A stretch of DNA of 58,951 nt, taken from contig JAADHR010000137.1 in NCBI GenBank assembly GCA_013151735.1, positions 1-58,951 of the forward strand. Reading direction: 5' to 3'. A model generated the notes under the pieces. The model was not told the origin of the DNA. It worked only from the letters and a program-made list of their open reading frames with translations, and ran no database searches. Position numbers and translations under genes: made by a program. This DNA comes from Calditrichota bacterium. GTDB lineage: Bacteria > Zhuqueibacterota > JdFR-76 > BMS3Abin05. This document shows, one piece after another, positions 1-8,923 of this stretch; within the stretch, counting starts at the first letter, position 1; each line of letters begins with the position of its first letter.

Positions 1-408
1 GGGATGAAATTCCGAATTTCAATAGCCAAATAAATTCCAAAATTCAATTATCAATAACCAAAACAAGAGAATCTCCAAAAAACACCGAAGGCGTTGAACA
101 TTTGTAGATCTTAATTTCACCCAAAAATATTGGTTCTACTGGCTTTTTTGTAGATTTATTTTCTTAAAACACAAAAAGCATTCCATTCTGACCCTCCCTC
201 TGGCCCTCTCCCTGAGATCAGGGGGGGAGTCAGGGGGTGGGTTCAAAAGAGGCCGTGCCTCACTATTCAGGAATATTGCTTTTCCCATAAAAATTTCAGT
301 AGAGTCCAAAATATTAAACCTTTTTTTACTGTGGTGTGTATTATTTGAAAAATGCAATCGGTTGCAGGCGGAATTTTTGAATATTTCATGTAAATCGCGG
401 AGGAGAAC
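1..408. other. Intergenic region before the first gene
   Basis: No credible gene is seen here. The first 135 bases are AT-rich with irregular reiterations of CAAAT/CAATT-like words. A GC-rich imperfect inverted repeat lies at 191-242. The last 30 bases hold the ribosome binding site (GGAGGA just before 409) of the secreted glycosidase gene. Short reverse-strand open frames across this stretch run through the repeat and look accidental. Confidence 0.6.
191..242. repeat. GC-rich imperfect inverted repeat
   Basis: The left arm (ACCCTCCCTCTG) and right arm (CAGGGGGTGGGT) are imperfect inverse complements. In the centre is a perfect 6-bp palindrome, CCCTGA-GA-TCAGGG, at 210-223. It has no T-run, so it is more like a dispersed hairpin repeat than a terminator. 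It has no second full copy in this window. Confidence 0.5.
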
Positions 409-2247
409 ATGAAAAAATCACTGATCTTCGTCTTCTTATTAGTTGCAGCAGGAGCTTCATTCACCCGCGCACAAAATCCCACTCACACCCTGATCATTAC
501 CCGAAATACAAGTACCGACACCCTTCTTCAACCCCTTTTGGGCGTCATTTCCGGCCCGCTTCCGGGAAACGGCTCACCCGCACCCGATTTGACCCCGCAG
601 TTTCAGGACATTGGCGTCACAAGCATTCGAAACAACGCCTACTGGGACGACCGACTGGACATTGAATCCATTTTTAGTTGTCCGGACACCAGCACCTACC
701 CATCGTGGGATTGCGACCCGGACAATGATGCGTACTACCATTGGGGACCCAGCGATACCCTTTTCCAGAGTTTTATTGACGGAGGATTCGAACCCTTTTT
801 CCGTCTGGGAGGGGAGGCGCACTGCAGCGTTCGTGAGCACGATTTTCACGGCCCCCAAAACGAAATCCAGGAAGACCACTGGATTACCGCTGCCCTGAAG
901 ATTGCCCGGCGCTACACCCATTGGCGGGGGAATAAATCGCCCATTCGCTATTTGAACATCTTTACCGAATGGCCCAACAAAGAATTCTGGGATCGGTCGG
1001 ACCCGGAGTTTATTCACTTCTGGGCCAAGGCGTTCAAGGCCGTCAAATCGGCTTTCCCCGGCTATAAAGTAGGCGGGCCCGGTTTTTTAGCGCCAACAAT
1101 GAATGTGATTAAGGGGGAGACCACGCACAATCCGGCCATTGCCTTTTTGACGGAATTGTACAATCAGCAGTTGCGCCCCGATTGGATCGGCTGGCATCTG
1201 TGGCAAAATAATCCCGAGCGCTATTACCAGGCCGGGCGCCAATTTCGGGATTTGCTGAATGGCGTCGGGGACTTTGCTTCGGTCCCCTGGGCCGGAACGG
1301 ATTTTTTCAAAGGAGTGGAACTCATTTGCGACGCCTACGGTGTCAATCCGTATGAAGAAAACAGTGCGGGAGGATTGGTTGAATTGCCTCGCACCAAACT
1401 AAACGAGTTGATGAACAAAAAAGAGGGCGCGGCCATGTTTACGGGCATCTGGATTGCCCTCCAGCAAACCGATGTGGTGCGAGCGTATTACTATCACGCA
1501 GGAGATGCCCTTTCTGACCCCAGTGCCGGGCCCAACGACCAAAACATGGGCTGGACGGGTCTTTTCTACGGCGATCCCCGGGGCTCGTACAAACCCAAGG
1601 CCCTTGCCTTCCGCCTCTGTTCTCAAATGGTGAAAAATTACCCTAAACTTTTAAGCAGCGATTTTCCCTCGGTGGGAACGGACAGCTTGAAACTGTGGGT
1701 ACTGGCAGGAAAGGGAAAAAGCGGCTATGGTGTGCTTATTTCGAATACGGAAGAACAGGCCCAAACCTATTCCCTGATTTTGGAAGGTGTACCGGTTCGC
1801 CCGGCCAATTTTCAGGTAGAGGTATACCAGGTGGACGACACCAATGACGGACGCACACCCATACGATGGACTGGAGGATCGTTTGAAATTCCGGCTGGCA
1901 CCGTGCAGATGCTGGTTCTGAAGCGTGGCACAACCGGCGTCCGGGAAGCCGCCGCGGAACGTCCCGTCACCCCCACATTGCTGACCAACTACCCGAATCC
2001 TTTTAATGGGGTGACGACCATCCGTTTTTCGATTTCCCGGCGGGCTCGTGTTCGACTGGACATTTTTAATCTGACCGGGCAAAAAATTACGACGCTTTTT
2101 GATGGGGTTCTGCCGGCCGGCGAAAAATCGGTTTTCTGGGACGGAACCAACGCAAAAAATGCGGCGGTGCCGTCCGGCACCTATTTGTGTAAACTGGAAA
2201 TCGACGGAAGGACACAGACCCTTCACAAATTGGTTTATCTGAAGTAG
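409..2247 (+). CDS. Secreted GH39-like glycoside hydrolase with T9SS sorting domain
   Basis: A 612-residue secreted protein. Residues 1-21 form a Sec signal peptide ending in TRA-Q. Residues about 40-440 resemble a TIM-barrel glycosidase of the GH39/xylosidase type; the segment NIFTEWPN places a candidate acid/base Glu at 187, followed by an aromatic and Pro as is usual around the catalytic Glu of clan GH-A. A beta-sandwich-like region follows. Residues 527-612 are a Por/type IX secretion C-terminal sorting domain, with YPNPFN at its start, an F-WDG segment, and SGTY near the end. The start is supported by GGAGGA eight bases upstream. The protein is probably exported through the outer membrane and attached to the surface or released. 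The exact substrate cannot be told; a plant or microbial polysaccharide is inferred. Confidence 0.72.
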   Translation: MKKSLIFVFLLVAAGASFTRAQNPTHTLIITRNTSTDTLLQPLLGVISGPLPGNGSPAPDLTPQFQDIGVTSIRNNAYWDDRLDIESIFSCPDTSTYPSWDCDPDNDAYYHWGPSDTLFQSFIDGGFEPFFRLGGEAHCSVREHDFHGPQNEIQEDHWITAALKIARRYTHWRGNKSPIRYLNIFTEWPNKEFWDRSDPEFIHFWAKAFKAVKSAFPGYKVGGPGFLAPTMNVIKGETTHNPAIAFLTELYNQQLRPDWIGWHLWQNNPERYYQAGRQFRDLLNGVGDFASVPWAGTDFFKGVELICDAYGVNPYEENSAGGLVELPRTKLNELMNKKEGAAMFTGIWIALQQTDVVRAYYYHAGDALSDPSAGPNDQNMGWTGLFYGDPRGSYKPKALAFRLCSQMVKNYPKLLSSDFPSVGTDSLKLWVLAGKGKSGYGVLISNTEEQAQTYSLILEGVPVRPANFQVEVYQVDDTNDGRTPIRWTGGSFEIPAGTVQMLVLKRGTTGVREAAAERPVTPTLLTNYPNPFNGVTTIRFSISRRARVRLDIFNLTGQKITTLFDGVLPAGEKSVFWDGTNAKNAAVPSGTYLCKLEIDGRTQTLHKLVYLK

Positions 2248-2450
2248 AGTAACGTGCCGCCGAATTTGCAAGAGGGATAAGCTATCAAACCTGCCTGCCC
2301 CAGTTTTGGGTTTTGTCAAAGGAATTCGCCCGCTCCAAAAAGCGGAAAACATTTCAAAGGGATGGCCATAAGGTTAATATTTTCATATTTGCTCGCTCCT
2401 TTTGCTGAACGAGGCAGGATGGACCTTTCCTTCGACTGGACGTTTCTTAC

Positions 2451-2480
2451 TTGATTTTGAAGAAAGAATGTCCTATATTT
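2451..2480 (+). promoter_or_regulatory. Candidate promoter of the riboflavin operon
   Basis: TTGATT at 2451-2456 and TATATT at 2475-2480 are separated by 18 bases, a sigma-70-like pair. It lies just upstream of the FMN riboswitch, so transcription would begin around 2487, shortly before the first pairing segment of the aptamer. Position supports the call; the -35 box is imperfect. Confidence 0.5.
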
Positions 2481-2496
2481 AGAACAAAATTTTGTG

Positions 2497-2611
2497 TATC
2501 TTCGGGGCCAGGTGAAAATCCTGACCGGCGGTGAAAGCCCGCGAGTTGCTCAGGCGACAGATTCGGTGAAATTCCGAAGCCGACGGTGACAGTCCGGATG
2601 GGAGAAGGTGC
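2497..2611 (+). promoter_or_regulatory. FMN riboswitch (RFN element)
   Basis: The sequence carries the hallmark conserved RFN blocks: AGGTGAAAATCCTGACCGGCGG, then GAAAGCCCGCGA, then a variable arm (GATTCGGTGAAATTCCGAAGCC), then GACGGTGACAGTCCGGATGG and GAGAAGG. The closing stem pairs 2497-2504 with 2604-2611, including two G-U pairs. It sits upstream of ribD and is followed by an intrinsic terminator. This fits FMN-induced premature termination of the ribD-ribE-ribBA-ribH transcript. Confidence 0.96.
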
Positions 2612-2650
2612 ACGGAGCATTTGGTATAGCCCAAAATGTACCCAATAAAG

Positions 2651-2675
2651 CCCCGAAATTGATTCGGGGTTTTTT
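2651..2675 (+). terminator. Riboswitch expression-platform terminator
   Basis: CCCCGAA (2651-2657) and TTCGGGG (2663-2669) form a 7-bp stem with a 5-base loop, followed by six T. It stands between the FMN aptamer and the ribD start, exactly where an expression platform is expected. FMN binding would favour this stem. The competing antiterminator presumably uses the 2612-2650 segment, but I could not define its pairing with confidence. Confidence 0.9.
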
Positions 2676-2693
2676 GTTAGATGGAAAAAGCCA

Positions 2694-3782
2694 ATGACGG
2701 ATGATCAAAAATGGATGCGTTTGGCGCTCAACCTGGCCCGGAGGGGATTGGGTCAAACCTCACCCAATCCCAATGTGGGTGCCGTGATTGTCAAAAATGG
2801 GACGCTGCTCGGGAAGGGCTACCACCGTCAGTTTGGTGGTCCCCACGCAGAAGTATTTGCGCTCCGGGAGGCCGGTGAGGCGGCACGCGGCGCCACCCTG
2901 TACGTGACGCTTGAGCCTTGCTCCCACTACGGGAAGACGCCTCCCTGTGTCAATCGGGTGATTAAGGCGGGAATAAGCCGCGTGGTCATTGCTACACCCG
3001 ACCCCAATCCGCTGGTCAACGGCCGGGGCATTCGAAAATTGCAACAAGCCGGGATTGCCGTGACCGTTGGGGTAGAGGGCGAGAAGGCGCGCCAACTCAA
3101 CGAACCGTTCTTCACGTTTATGGAAACCGGACTTCCGTTTGTAAGACTCAAAATTGCCCAAACCCTGGACGGCAAAATTGCGACCCCGACGGGTGATTCC
3201 CGCTGGATTACAGGAGAAGCATCCCGCAGGCTGGTGCATCGGTGGCGCGCGCAAATGGATGCCGTTTTGGTGGGAATTGGCACCGTTCTGAAAGATAATC
3301 CTGCACTCACCGTGCGGATGGTTCGGGGAAGGAATCCCCGGCGGGTCATTTTGGACCCCGGATTACGGGTGCCGCTTTCGGCCCGAGTCGTCAGTGACGG
3401 GGAAGCCGCCCGAACGATTCTTTTTACCGCCGCGGCCAATCGCCAGAAAATTAGTGCATTACAGGGAAAAGGTGTGACCGTTTTTCAGATTGAAAAAAAG
3501 GCTGACGGCCATTTTGATTTAAAACAGGTGCTTGAAAAACTAACAGAATTGGGAATCATTTCGGTTTTGGTCGAAGGGGGAAGCGGGGTTTTTTCCTCGT
3601 TTCTAAACCAAAAGGCCTTTCACCGGCTGGCCGTGTTTCAGGCCCCCAAAATTGCAGGCAGCGGATTGGGACCCTTTGACGGCATTGGCTTTCAAAAAAT
3701 GGAGGAAGCCATTCCGCTAAAGCTCCTGAAACAACGGAAAATCGGGGAGGACGGGCTATTCGAATTCAAGCAAATAGCCTGA
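2694..3782 (+). CDS. ribD: Bifunctional riboflavin deaminase/reductase RibD
   Basis: A 362-residue cytosolic enzyme for the second and third steps of riboflavin synthesis: deamination of the pyrimidine intermediate, then NADPH-dependent reduction of its ribosyl side chain. The N-terminal deaminase domain (about 1-145) has the zinc site HAE at 51-53 and PCSHYGKTPPC with Cys76 and Cys85. The reductase domain follows from about 146 (KIAQTLDGKIA, then WITGE). Length is normal for the family. The gene is first in the operon, 18 bases after the riboswitch terminator's T-run, and its ribosome binding site is weak (GGAAAAAG). Control by FMN is expected. Confidence 0.97.
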   Translation: MTDDQKWMRLALNLARRGLGQTSPNPNVGAVIVKNGTLLGKGYHRQFGGPHAEVFALREAGEAARGATLYVTLEPCSHYGKTPPCVNRVIKAGISRVVIATPDPNPLVNGRGIRKLQQAGIAVTVGVEGEKARQLNEPFFTFMETGLPFVRLKIAQTLDGKIATPTGDSRWITGEASRRLVHRWRAQMDAVLVGIGTVLKDNPALTVRMVRGRNPRRVILDPGLRVPLSARVVSDGEAARTILFTAAANRQKISALQGKGVTVFQIEKKADGHFDLKQVLEKLTELGIISVLVEGGSGVFSSFLNQKAFHRLAVFQAPKIAGSGLGPFDGIGFQKMEEAIPLKLLKQRKIGEDGLFEFKQIA

Positions 3783-3860
3783 TCATAAATTTCGAAAAAA
3801 ATCTCTAACAAAATAGAAAATCAATTCCGAAACTCATTGAGTATAAACAGGATTAAAGCT

Positions 3861-4508
3861 ATGTTTACAGGTTTGGTTGAAGACGTTGGCACCGTGGACA
3901 CCATCCGAAATGAAGGAGCCGGGGTACGGTTTCGGATTCGGGCCCCTCACATGGCCGGAGACCTGGTGTTGGGAGAGAGTGTCGCCGTGAACGGTGTTTG
4001 CCTAACAGTGATTTCTGCAAGTCAGGAATCATTTGAGGTTGATGTTGTTAAGGAAACCCTTTCAAGAACAACATTAGGTCAATTAAAAATCAATGATCCG
4101 GTCAATCTGGAGCGCTCGTTGCGCCCCTCTGATCGTCTGGGCGGCCATTTTGTCCAGGGGCATGTGGACGGTGTGGGACGCATTGAATCCTTTTCACGCG
4201 AGGAAACCGGAAATTTCAGGCTAACCCTTCATTTGCCGGAAGATCTGAGGCCGTTCGCTGTTGAGAAAGGTTCCATTGCCGTTGACGGTGTCAGTCTCAC
4301 AATTGCCAAGATTCTGGAAACGGGTGTGGAACTAGCCGTGATTCCTTTTACGCTGGAGCACACAACATTTCGCACGAAGCGGCCCGGGGATTCCGTTAAT
4401 GTGGAAATGGACCTTTTGGGCAAATACGTGTATCAATTCCTGAAAAACCAGCACGCCGCAGAGGATTCAAAAATCACTGAGGAGTGGCTGAGACAAGCGG
4501 GATTTTAG
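3861..4508 (+). CDS. ribE: Riboflavin synthase alpha subunit
   Basis: 215 residues. It catalyses dismutation of two 6,7-dimethyl-8-ribityllumazine molecules to riboflavin. Two lumazine-binding repeats are visible: the first begins at MFTGLVEDVG, and the second begins near residue 98 after the conserved GGHFVQGHVDG segment. The start is placed at ATG 3861 because family members begin MFTG; an in-frame TTG at 3837 would add eight unsupported residues. It follows ribD by 78 bases in the riboflavin operon. The symbol is ribE in Bacillus-style naming and ribC in E. coli-style naming. Confidence 0.96.
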   Translation: MFTGLVEDVGTVDTIRNEGAGVRFRIRAPHMAGDLVLGESVAVNGVCLTVISASQESFEVDVVKETLSRTTLGQLKINDPVNLERSLRPSDRLGGHFVQGHVDGVGRIESFSREETGNFRLTLHLPEDLRPFAVEKGSIAVDGVSLTIAKILETGVELAVIPFTLEHTTFRTKRPGDSVNVEMDLLGKYVYQFLKNQHAAEDSKITEEWLRQAGF

Positions 4509-4645
4509 CAATGGAAATACAGAGCAAGAGACTATTTTTAAATCTCTGTGGTTTGCTTTCAAGCCGCGAATAACGCGAATTAGGGGACGTGTAAAATCTT
4601 TGGAAATAGAGGATTCTTTTAACGATCAATAAAGGAACAGATTAG

Positions 4646-5881
4646 ATGAGTGATTTTAATACAATTGAAGAGGCTGTTGAAGCCATCAAAAAGGGCGAAA
4701 TCATTATTGTGGTGGACGATGAGGATCGCGAAAACGAAGGCGATTTTATCATGGCGGCGGAAAAGGTGACCCCGGAAGCCATTAATTTTATGGCCAAACA
4801 TGGGAGGGGACTCATCTGCGTGGCCATGACCCCCGAACGGCTTCAGGACCTCGATTTACAACCGATGGTTACGGAGAATACAGCCCATCTGGGAACGTCC
4901 TTCACGGTTTCCGTGGATGCCAAAAAGGGCGTAAAAACAGGAATCTCGGCCCACGATCGGGCCAAAACCATTCAGGTGCTGATTGATCCTCACACACGGC
5001 CCGGGGATCTGGCCCGCCCGGGGCACATCTTTCCATTGCGTGCCCGACGGGGAGGGGTTCTCCGGAGAGCCGGACATACGGAAGCAGTCGTGGATTTGGC
5101 ACGCTTGGCCGGTTTGTACCCCGCAGGTGTGCTGTGTGAAATTATGGACGAGGATGGTTCGATGGCCCGCGTTCCCAAGCTGCTTGAAATCGCCGGGAAA
5201 TTCAATCTGAAGATTGTTACCATTCGTGATCTGATCGAATATCGGCGCCGAAAAGAGCACCTGGTTCGGAAAGCGGCCGTAGCCAATCTCCCCACACGGT
5301 TTGGGCTGTTTGAGATTCACATCTACGAAAGCGATATCGATCCCAATGACCACGTGGCATTGGTCAAGGGAACCATCAATCCGGATGAACCCATTCTGGT
5401 ACGGGTTCATTCTCAATGTCTTACGGGAGATGTGTTTCATTCTCTCCGCTGCGATTGCGGTGATCAGCTGGAGAAAGCGCTGCAAATGATTGCCGAAGAG
5501 GGCAAGGGGGTACTTTTATACATGCGTCAGGAAGGACGCGGAATAGGTTTGGCAAATAAGATTAAGGCCTACCATCTCCAGGAACATGGAAAGGATACTG
5601 TGGAAGCCAATGAGGCTCTTGGATTTAAACCGGATTTGCGCGATTACGGAATCGGAGCACAGATTCTGATAGACCTCGGTGTTCGGAAAATTCGATTAAT
5701 GACGAATAATCCCAAAAAAATTGTGGGATTAAAGGGATATGGACTGGAAATTGTGGAACGGGTTCCCATTGAAGTGAAGCCCAATCCCATTAATTTAAAG
5801 TACCTTGAAACCAAACGCGATAAGATGGGTCATATTTTGAACGGATTGGCCGCAGAAAAGGATCCCCAAAAGAGCAAATAA
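4646..5881 (+). CDS. ribBA: DHBP synthase / GTP cyclohydrolase II fusion RibBA
   Basis: A 411-residue two-domain enzyme that supplies both riboflavin precursors. The N-terminal half (about 1-200) is 3,4-dihydroxy-2-butanone 4-phosphate synthase, with [10 protein letters not shown] near residue 25 and AGHTEA near residue 146. The C-terminal half is GTP cyclohydrolase II, with the zinc-binding [17 protein letters not shown] and the catalytic [10 protein letters not shown]. Both sets of key residues are present, so both activities are expected. It lies 137 bases after ribE. Confidence 0.97.
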   Translation: MSDFNTIEEAVEAIKKGEIIIVVDDEDRENEGDFIMAAEKVTPEAINFMAKHGRGLICVAMTPERLQDLDLQPMVTENTAHLGTSFTVSVDAKKGVKTGISAHDRAKTIQVLIDPHTRPGDLARPGHIFPLRARRGGVLRRAGHTEAVVDLARLAGLYPAGVLCEIMDEDGSMARVPKLLEIAGKFNLKIVTIRDLIEYRRRKEHLVRKAAVANLPTRFGLFEIHIYESDIDPNDHVALVKGTINPDEPILVRVHSQCLTGDVFHSLRCDCGDQLEKALQMIAEEGKGVLLYMRQEGRGIGLANKIKAYHLQEHGKDTVEANEALGFKPDLRDYGIGAQILIDLGVRKIRLMTNNPKKIVGLKGYGLEIVERVPIEVKPNPINLKYLETKRDKMGHILNGLAAEKDPQKSK

Positions 5882-6134
5882 GCGACAGGAATGGGAATGA
5901 GCCAATCCCTTACAAAATAACCATGGTGAATGGGGTTGAGCCGGCATTCCCCTCAACCTTCAGAAAGGGTGTTTGGGGACGAAACAATAAGCAAGGCAAG
6001 TCGTTAAACCCGTCCGTGCAATAAATCAAGTTGGGGTGGCCTTTTTAAGATGCGTAATTGCCAGCCTCACGAATTAAATCTTGATTTTTAAAGGGATTCA
6101 TTTTACATTTAAATCAACTATTTCAGGAGGGACT

Positions 6135-6608
6135 ATGCCAAAATTACTTGAAGGCCAATTAGAGGCAACCGGGAAGAAATTTGGATTTGTAGCCTCGCGG
6201 TTCAACGAACTCGTGGTTCGAAAACTGGTTGAAGGAGCCACTGACTGCATTGTGCGTCATGGCGGGGCCGAAGGGGATATCGAGATCGCCTGGGTTCCGG
6301 GGTCGTTTGAAATCCCGCTTGCTGCCCAAAAAATGGCGGCCTCCGGCCGGTACGATGCCGTGATTTGCCTGGGAGCCGTTATTCGTGGGGCAACGCCGCA
6401 TTTCGAATACATTGCCGCAGAAGTAACCAAGGGAATTGCCCAGATAAATTTGCAAACAGGTATTCCGACCCTCTACGGAATTATTACGTCCGACACGCTT
6501 GAACAGGCACTTGAACGCGCGGGCACCAAAATGGGCAACAAGGGTTGGGATGCGGCGCTGTCAGCCATTGAAATGGTCAATCTGCTGTCACAAATTGAGG
6601 GAAAGTAA
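6135..6608 (+). CDS. ribH: 6,7-dimethyl-8-ribityllumazine synthase
   Basis: 157 residues. It condenses the pyrimidine and DHBP intermediates into lumazine, the substrate of riboflavin synthase. Family hallmarks are ASRFNE near residue 19, PGSFEIP near 58, [14 protein letters not shown] near 85 and the late GNKGWDAA. The ATG at 6135 is chosen because CAGGAGG lies directly upstream and MPKLLEG fits family starts; an upstream in-frame start at 6081 would add 18 atypical residues. It is separated from ribBA by 253 bases, so it may have an extra promoter, though none is clear. Confidence 0.95.
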   Translation: MPKLLEGQLEATGKKFGFVASRFNELVVRKLVEGATDCIVRHGGAEGDIEIAWVPGSFEIPLAAQKMAASGRYDAVICLGAVIRGATPHFEYIAAEVTKGIAQINLQTGIPTLYGIITSDTLEQALERAGTKMGNKGWDAALSAIEMVNLLSQIEGK

Positions 6609-6609
6609 T

Positions 6610-8820
6610 GTGAGGTATTTCGGACGATTACGTGGAATCGGGTGGGTAGTCCTGTTTTTTTTCCTCGGTGTACAGTTGGTGTGGGCCGATGTGGGGGATT
6701 GGAAAACGTTCACAAACAAATCACACATTCGTGATCTCACGTCCTGGAACCAATCCATTTGGTGTGCAACGAACGGCGGAGTCGTCGCTTTTTCACCCAA
6801 CGGCAAGGAAACCCTTTCGCTGACGAATACAGAGGGATTAAGTTACAACGATGTGTCTCATATTGCCGTGGATCACACGGGGAGCCTCTGGTTTGGCTTC
6901 ACAAATGGGCTCATCAATATTTACAATCCCCTGAACAAAAGCCTTAAGATTATTGATGATTTTAGTCGCAATCAGATAAAGGACATCGTGCCCCTGGGAG
7001 ACAGCGTTTTTATCGGACTCAATATTGGGGTCAGTCTCTTCCTGCTGGACAAGATGGAAGTGAAGGAAACCTACAAGAATCTTGGATCGTTTCCTATTGA
7101 AGTGGCAGTCAATGCCGTGGCTGTGGATTATCCGTACATCTGGGTGGGGACACCGAATGGTATTGCCCGGGCAGATTTGCGTCAGGTCAATCTGAAAGCG
7201 CCTCAAAGCTGGGAAAACTTTACGACAAACGAAGGGCTGCCTTCCGATGGAATAACGGCGTTATTTGCGAAAGGTCAAACCATTCTGGCCGGAACCGATT
7301 TTGGCGTGGCCCAATTCGAGGGAGGACGCTGGGTTTATGCGTCTCAGGGATTGGGAAATAGCCAGGTTCAGCAGTTTTATCAGAAGGATCATACAATTTA
7401 CGCGGTGACCGAAACCGGTCTTTACAGCTACCAATCTTCGGGGGAATGGAAGTTAGTTAAGGGACACCTGAATCGGGTCACGTCTGTTGCTGTTGATTCA
7501 ACCGGAAATTTCTGGATGGGAACAGACGGTGAGGGAGTGACCTGGTATAATCCGCAAAAGGATTCGACAAAAATCCTGGTGCCGAATGGCCCCGGCGGAA
7601 ACAATTTCAAGGCGCTTACAATTGATCAACAGAACACGCTGTGGACAGGATCGGCCAATATTTATGGATGGGGATTTGGCCGTTTCGATGGCCAAACCTG
7701 GACGGTCTTTAATCGAAAAAACTCAAACCTTCCTTCTGACAATGCGGAAGCGTCTGCTGTGGATTTGGCGGGTCATGTGTGGATGGGCACCTGGGGAGGC
7801 GGGGTTTATTTGGTTAAGGATAATCATATTCAGATTTTTAATCCTTCTACGGGGCACTTGGCGGGTATTCCTGTTGACACAAAATACGCTGTCGTTACAG
7901 ATATCCAGGTTGAAAAGACAGGAACCGTCTGGATGCTCAATTACTACGCCTACAACCATCAGGTTCTGGCCGCCATGACGCCCGATTCTCAGTGGGTCTA
8001 CTTTTCGGATTCCGAATTGGGGTTGTCGTCGGATAAAGTAACCTGTTTGTTGATTGACCATCGGGGGTGGAAATGGATTGGCACGGAGAACAGCGGGATC
8101 AGCGTTTTTTCCGACAACGGCACCCCCCTGGATAAATCGGATGACGAGATTATGGGCAATCTAACGACGGCCGACGGACTCGAAAGCAACGCCATTGCGG
8201 CGATCGCTGAGGACGATTTCGGGGCCCTCTGGATTGGGACAAAGGAAGGCCTGGATGTCTATCTGGATGGTACCGTCCAGCCTCGCTACGGCCTCATTAC
8301 GAACGACATCAATTCCATTACGATTGATCCGCGAAATAACAAATGGATTGGTACAAGCGCGGGATTGAGTGTCTTGGATCCCGACGGCTATCGCTGGACC
8401 CACTACACGACGGAAAACAGTCCCATTGCCAGTAATAACGTCCAGGATGTGGCGTTCAATCCCCGAACGGGCGAGGCCTTTATCGGAACGACAAAAGGGC
8501 TCTCACGATTTGTGACCCCGTACACGGCCCCGAAAAATGACTTATCCGAATTGCGTGTCTATCCCAACCCTTTTTTGGTGGGGTCGGGAAATGAAAAACT
8601 CATTATCGATGATCTGGCAAAAGAAAGCAGTGTTTTTATTTTCACCGAATCCGGGAAAAAGGTGAAATCGTTCCCGGAGGAACAGGTATTGGGTGCCCGG
8701 ATATCCTGGAATGGCCGGGATGAAAAAGGCACTCTGGTTTCCAGTGGTATTTATCTGGTAGTCGTGACTACTGCAGATGGAAAATCGAAAGTGGCAAAAC
8801 TGGCTGTGGTGAAGGAATAG
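6610..8820 (+). CDS. Secreted beta-propeller (reg_prop) protein with T9SS sorting domain
   Basis: A 736-residue exported protein. Start GTG 6610 is preferred: GAGGG lies eight bases upstream and the resulting N-terminus (MRYFGRLR then a hydrophobic run to VWA-D) is a clean signal peptide. The open frame continues upstream over ribH but that part is an overlap shadow. Residues about 30-640 consist of repeated blades like those of two-component-regulator propellers, with recurring W.G(T/S)..G motifs (IWVGTPNG, WMGTDGEG, LWIGTKEG, KWIGTSAG). Residues about 649-736 are a Por sorting domain starting VYPNPF. No histidine kinase domain follows, so it is a free-standing propeller, probably on the cell surface. 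Function is unknown. Confidence 0.8.
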   Translation: MRYFGRLRGIGWVVLFFFLGVQLVWADVGDWKTFTNKSHIRDLTSWNQSIWCATNGGVVAFSPNGKETLSLTNTEGLSYNDVSHIAVDHTGSLWFGFTNGLINIYNPLNKSLKIIDDFSRNQIKDIVPLGDSVFIGLNIGVSLFLLDKMEVKETYKNLGSFPIEVAVNAVAVDYPYIWVGTPNGIARADLRQVNLKAPQSWENFTTNEGLPSDGITALFAKGQTILAGTDFGVAQFEGGRWVYASQGLGNSQVQQFYQKDHTIYAVTETGLYSYQSSGEWKLVKGHLNRVTSVAVDSTGNFWMGTDGEGVTWYNPQKDSTKILVPNGPGGNNFKALTIDQQNTLWTGSANIYGWGFGRFDGQTWTVFNRKNSNLPSDNAEASAVDLAGHVWMGTWGGGVYLVKDNHIQIFNPSTGHLAGIPVDTKYAVVTDIQVEKTGTVWMLNYYAYNHQVLAAMTPDSQWVYFSDSELGLSSDKVTCLLIDHRGWKWIGTENSGISVFSDNGTPLDKSDDEIMGNLTTADGLESNAIAAIAEDDFGALWIGTKEGLDVYLDGTVQPRYGLITNDINSITIDPRNNKWIGTSAGLSVLDPDGYRWTHYTTENSPIASNNVQDVAFNPRTGEAFIGTTKGLSRFVTPYTAPKNDLSELRVYPNPFLVGSGNEKLIIDDLAKESSVFIFTESGKKVKSFPEEQVLGARISWNGRDEKGTLVSSGIYLVVVTTADGKSKVAKLAVVKE

Positions 8821-8923
8821 CGGGTGAGAAGGGGGAATCCCGAATTGGGAAGTAAATTTATAACCTGAATTTGGCTTTTATTTTTTCAAAGGATTTAAAC
8901 GTGCAATACCGGTGTGACCAGAA

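Noticed and set aside
136-482. Two minus-strand open frames before the first gene
   Set aside because: They cross a GC-rich inverted repeat and the signal-peptide region of the real gene; no support.
2298-2314. Possible terminator CCCCA-GTTT-TGGG-TTTT after the GH39-like gene
   Set aside because: The stem is only four or five pairs; not strong enough to list as a feature.
5934-5958. Stem-loop GGTTGAG/CTCAACC between ribBA and ribH
   Set aside because: Seven pairs with a long loop and no T-run; could be chance.
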